From: Dissophora ornata
Taxonomy: Eukaryota > Mortierellomycota > Mortierellomycetes > Mortierellales > Mortierellaceae
Reading direction: 5' to 3'
Length of the DNA stretch: 30,955 bases
NCBI GenBank assembly: GCA_025201705.1
Contig: MU616939.1
Location: 1-30,955, forward strand
Position numbers and translations under genes: made by a program. Positions 29,540 through 30,955 of the stretch are shown one piece after another. Numbering within the stretch: the first letter of the stretch is position 1; every line of letters begins with the position of its first letter. Under the pieces are notes generated by a model that was given only the letters and a program-made list of their open reading frames with translations, was not told the origin of the DNA and ran no database searches.

Positions 29540-30157
29540 AGTTGCTTCGTGGACATGCTACGAAGCTGAATGACCTCGTCCTGAGTGGCGATTCCATAGA
29601 GCCATGGATACCTGGGATTAACGTACTCTACGAAACCAGCGACATTTGTCAGGCCGCCCGATCTCGAGAATATGGTCAAAAGGATCTTTTCCAGCTTCGG
29701 GCAGGCAATGATGGGTCGTATCGAATCAATGCTCGCGCTGTAATAATTCATATGCTCGATGGACCTCATTGCCTGCCTTCGGATATATGGGTAGTACCGT
29801 AGCAGAGGCATTAGGTATTGAGCCTCCTCGTCTATTACGCGTCTTTGATTGGCAAGAGAGGCTCCCCAATGCCACAACCAAGCTCCTCCAATTGTGAAAA
29901 TTAAGGAAAACATGTCTTTGATGGATAGAAGAGTAATATCAAGTCGTGCAGAGGATGAAATCATTGACATGTCGTTGGGGAAGGCAGGGGTGGTGCCATT
30001 GCAATTTGATGATGGATGCGTAGACAAGCACATGCAGGGTCTGATGCCAGAGCCGAGAAACTTGGAGCGCGGAGACGAATGTGGGACCGCCAAGAAACCA
30101 TCCGATCCCCATTAGAATCTCTGGTGGGACTCCTCCATCCTTAACGGTGATGGACAT
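29540..30157 (-). pseudogene. Decayed F-box/leucine-rich-type gene
   Basis: From ATG at 30157 the minus strand reads an F-box: MSITVKDGGVPPEILMGIGW, then PTFVSALQVSRLWHQTLHV and LVYASI. That frame stops at 29939 after 72 residues. Protein-like text continues in another frame (SIKDMFSLIF, then YPYIRRQAMRSIEHMNYYSA, IIACPKLEKILL, FVEYVNPRYPWLYGIATQDE), ending near 29540. F-box proteins with this layout are normally 400-600 residues, with a leucine-rich C-terminal part. At least one and probably two frameshifts are needed, so I call it a pseudogene. A spliced gene is less likely because no good donor was found at the breaks. Confidence 0.6.
29566..29643 (-). repeat. Inverted repeat, right arm
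   Basis: Reverse complement of the 29388-29463 arm (inner 57 bp: 29566-29622 against 29407-29463, six mismatches). It lies within the minus-strand F-box relic. Confidence 0.8.
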
Positions 30158-30456
30158 GGTCGATGTGAAGAGTGAAGAGTAATTCGCGAGCTTTTGCCAC
30201 CAAGTCTCTCCGAGCATGGAGTGTGCGTGCAACACTGCATCAATTGGATTTACTCTCTGCTCTTCCGACGCGCCTCTTTCGTATCCGCCTTCGCACAGAC
30301 AAAATGACAAACCAGCACTTCGCTTCCACTCCGAGACATAAATAAATGTCGCTCTTCGCTTCGTCGTGTGCAGGAACAAAGGAACAAGCAGTTCAGCTTG
30401 AACGAAGAGAGTGACAAAAGAAGGAACTGCTGCCAAGATATATACACCGCAGGAGC

Positions 30457-30462
30457 AAAAAA
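30457..30462 (-). terminator. RNA polymerase III terminator of tRNA-Leu
   Basis: Six T in a row on the minus strand, 13 nt beyond the tRNA 3' end. Confidence 0.7.
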
Positions 30463-30474
30463 GATACGTCTGAT

Positions 30475-30556
30475 TGTCGACTGTGGGACTCGAACCCACG
30501 CACCAATTAAGGTAGAGGGCCTAAACCTCACGGAATAACCACTATCCGAAGTCGAC
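30475..30556 (-). tRNA. tRNA-Leu (anticodon UAG)
   Basis: Read on the minus strand. The acceptor stem GTCGACT pairs fully with AGTCGAC and is followed by discriminator A. The D-arm contains AGTGGTTA. The anticodon arm is GAGG-TTTAGGC-CCTC, anticodon UAG, with a U-U mismatch at the outer pair. A class II variable arm ACC-TTAATT-GGT is present, as expected for leucine. The T-arm is GTGGG-TTCGAGT-CCCAC. The internal B box GGTTCGAGTCC matches the Pol III consensus, and a T6 terminator follows. No intron. Confidence 0.93.
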
Positions 30557-30955
30557 CGACGTGAACCTCAACGTAATAAAACTCTTCTATCAATGCCCCT
30601 ATATAGTCAAAATATGAAATTATGACTGGGGCCCGTATGTAAAAAAAAAAACCATGCTGGCGCCTCGGCCGGGGCCGCCCCGTGGCCCCACAATTCGTAT
30701 ATGGCCTCAGAGGAATCTACCTTTGTTTTTGTCGCGTTATGAGACATGTTTTCAAAAAAAAAAAAGTCCCTGTGGTGGGCGTCTGGAGGACCAAGTTAAC
30801 GTGGTTACCAGACAGGTTCCACTCGACATTCGGATTCCCATTCTCATTGTGAACATTTCTATTCAAATTTCTTCTCCATTCGTGTCCATTTCGAGCCATC
30901 AACGCTCACCTGATCATCTTCATCACGAGATGCCACCCAAAAGTCCCAACATCCC
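30557..30955. other. Right-edge intergenic region
   Basis: 399 nt with A runs, a GC-rich island (30656-30690) holding the odd palindrome CGGGGCCGCCCCG (30670-30682), and no convincing gene. An ATG at 30930 (MPPKSPNI...) reads to the window edge and may be the start of a rightward gene, but too little is visible to say. Confidence 0.35.

Noticed and set aside
30164..30499. Extension of the F-box relic upstream as a 186-codon frame
   Set aside because: The frame starts inside the tRNA-Leu gene and the segment before the ATG at 30157 has no family similarity.
30717..30902. 61-codon minus-strand frame at the right edge (Asn/Arg-rich)
   Set aside because: Short, compositionally biased, no domain and overlapping an A run; treated as chance.
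1..30955. CRISPR arrays, bacterial-type operons, integrated virus or retroelement genes
   Set aside because: None was found. There are no regularly spaced repeats and no reverse transcriptase, integrase or capsid motifs in the frames examined; gene structure is eukaryotic throughout.

Overview
The window looks like nuclear DNA of a filamentous early-diverging fungus, most likely Mortierellomycota/Mucoromycota. This is an inference from gene content and structure; no marker gene settles it. The supported genes have many short GT-AG introns (86-274 nt, with one of 544 nt), CTAAC-like branch sites, pyrimidine-rich leaders and long Gln/Ser/Pro low-complexity stretches.

Layout. 7-310 (-): end of an unrecognised gene with an apparent one-base frameshift. 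669-5201 (+): four head-to-tail genes of the interferon-inducible 6-16 family (Ifi-6-16; ISG12/IFI27/IFI6-like), here called A-D. They arose by duplication of a two-gene block (A+B gave C+D). A carries internal repeats, B is a minimal copy, C is frameshifted, and D has an added Gly/Asp-rich and charged tail. 5719-8102 (-): SNAPC1-like snRNA-promoter factor, five exons. 8703-10948 (+): F-box protein, two exons. 10949-13132: gene-poor. 13133-16036 (+): LMBD1-type membrane protein, nine exons, one GC-AG intron. 16110-17288 (-): C2H2 plus G-patch protein, convergent with LMBD1. 17898-20733 (+): SLY41-like triose-phosphate-translocator-family carrier. 20734-22469: no gene seen. 22470-28897 (+): P4-ATPase lipid flippase, five exons, 1,991 residues. 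29377-30157: decayed F-box/leucine-rich fragments containing an inverted repeat. 30475-30556 (-): tRNA-Leu(UAG).

From 5.7 to 29 kb the window is ordinary housekeeping and membrane-traffic content: snRNA transcription, ubiquitin-ligase adaptor, lysosomal/vacuolar transport, nucleic-acid binding, ER-Golgi transport and lipid asymmetry. No operon-like linkage is expected. The unusual part is 0.4-5.2 kb, a local expansion of small Gly/Ala-rich hydrophobic membrane proteins. In animals this family acts in mitochondrial cell death and antiviral defence. Its fungal role is unknown to me, and the duplications, repeat growth, tail acquisition and decay seen here suggest fast turnover. Exon boundaries were set by reading frame, splice-site match and intron phase, without transcript data.
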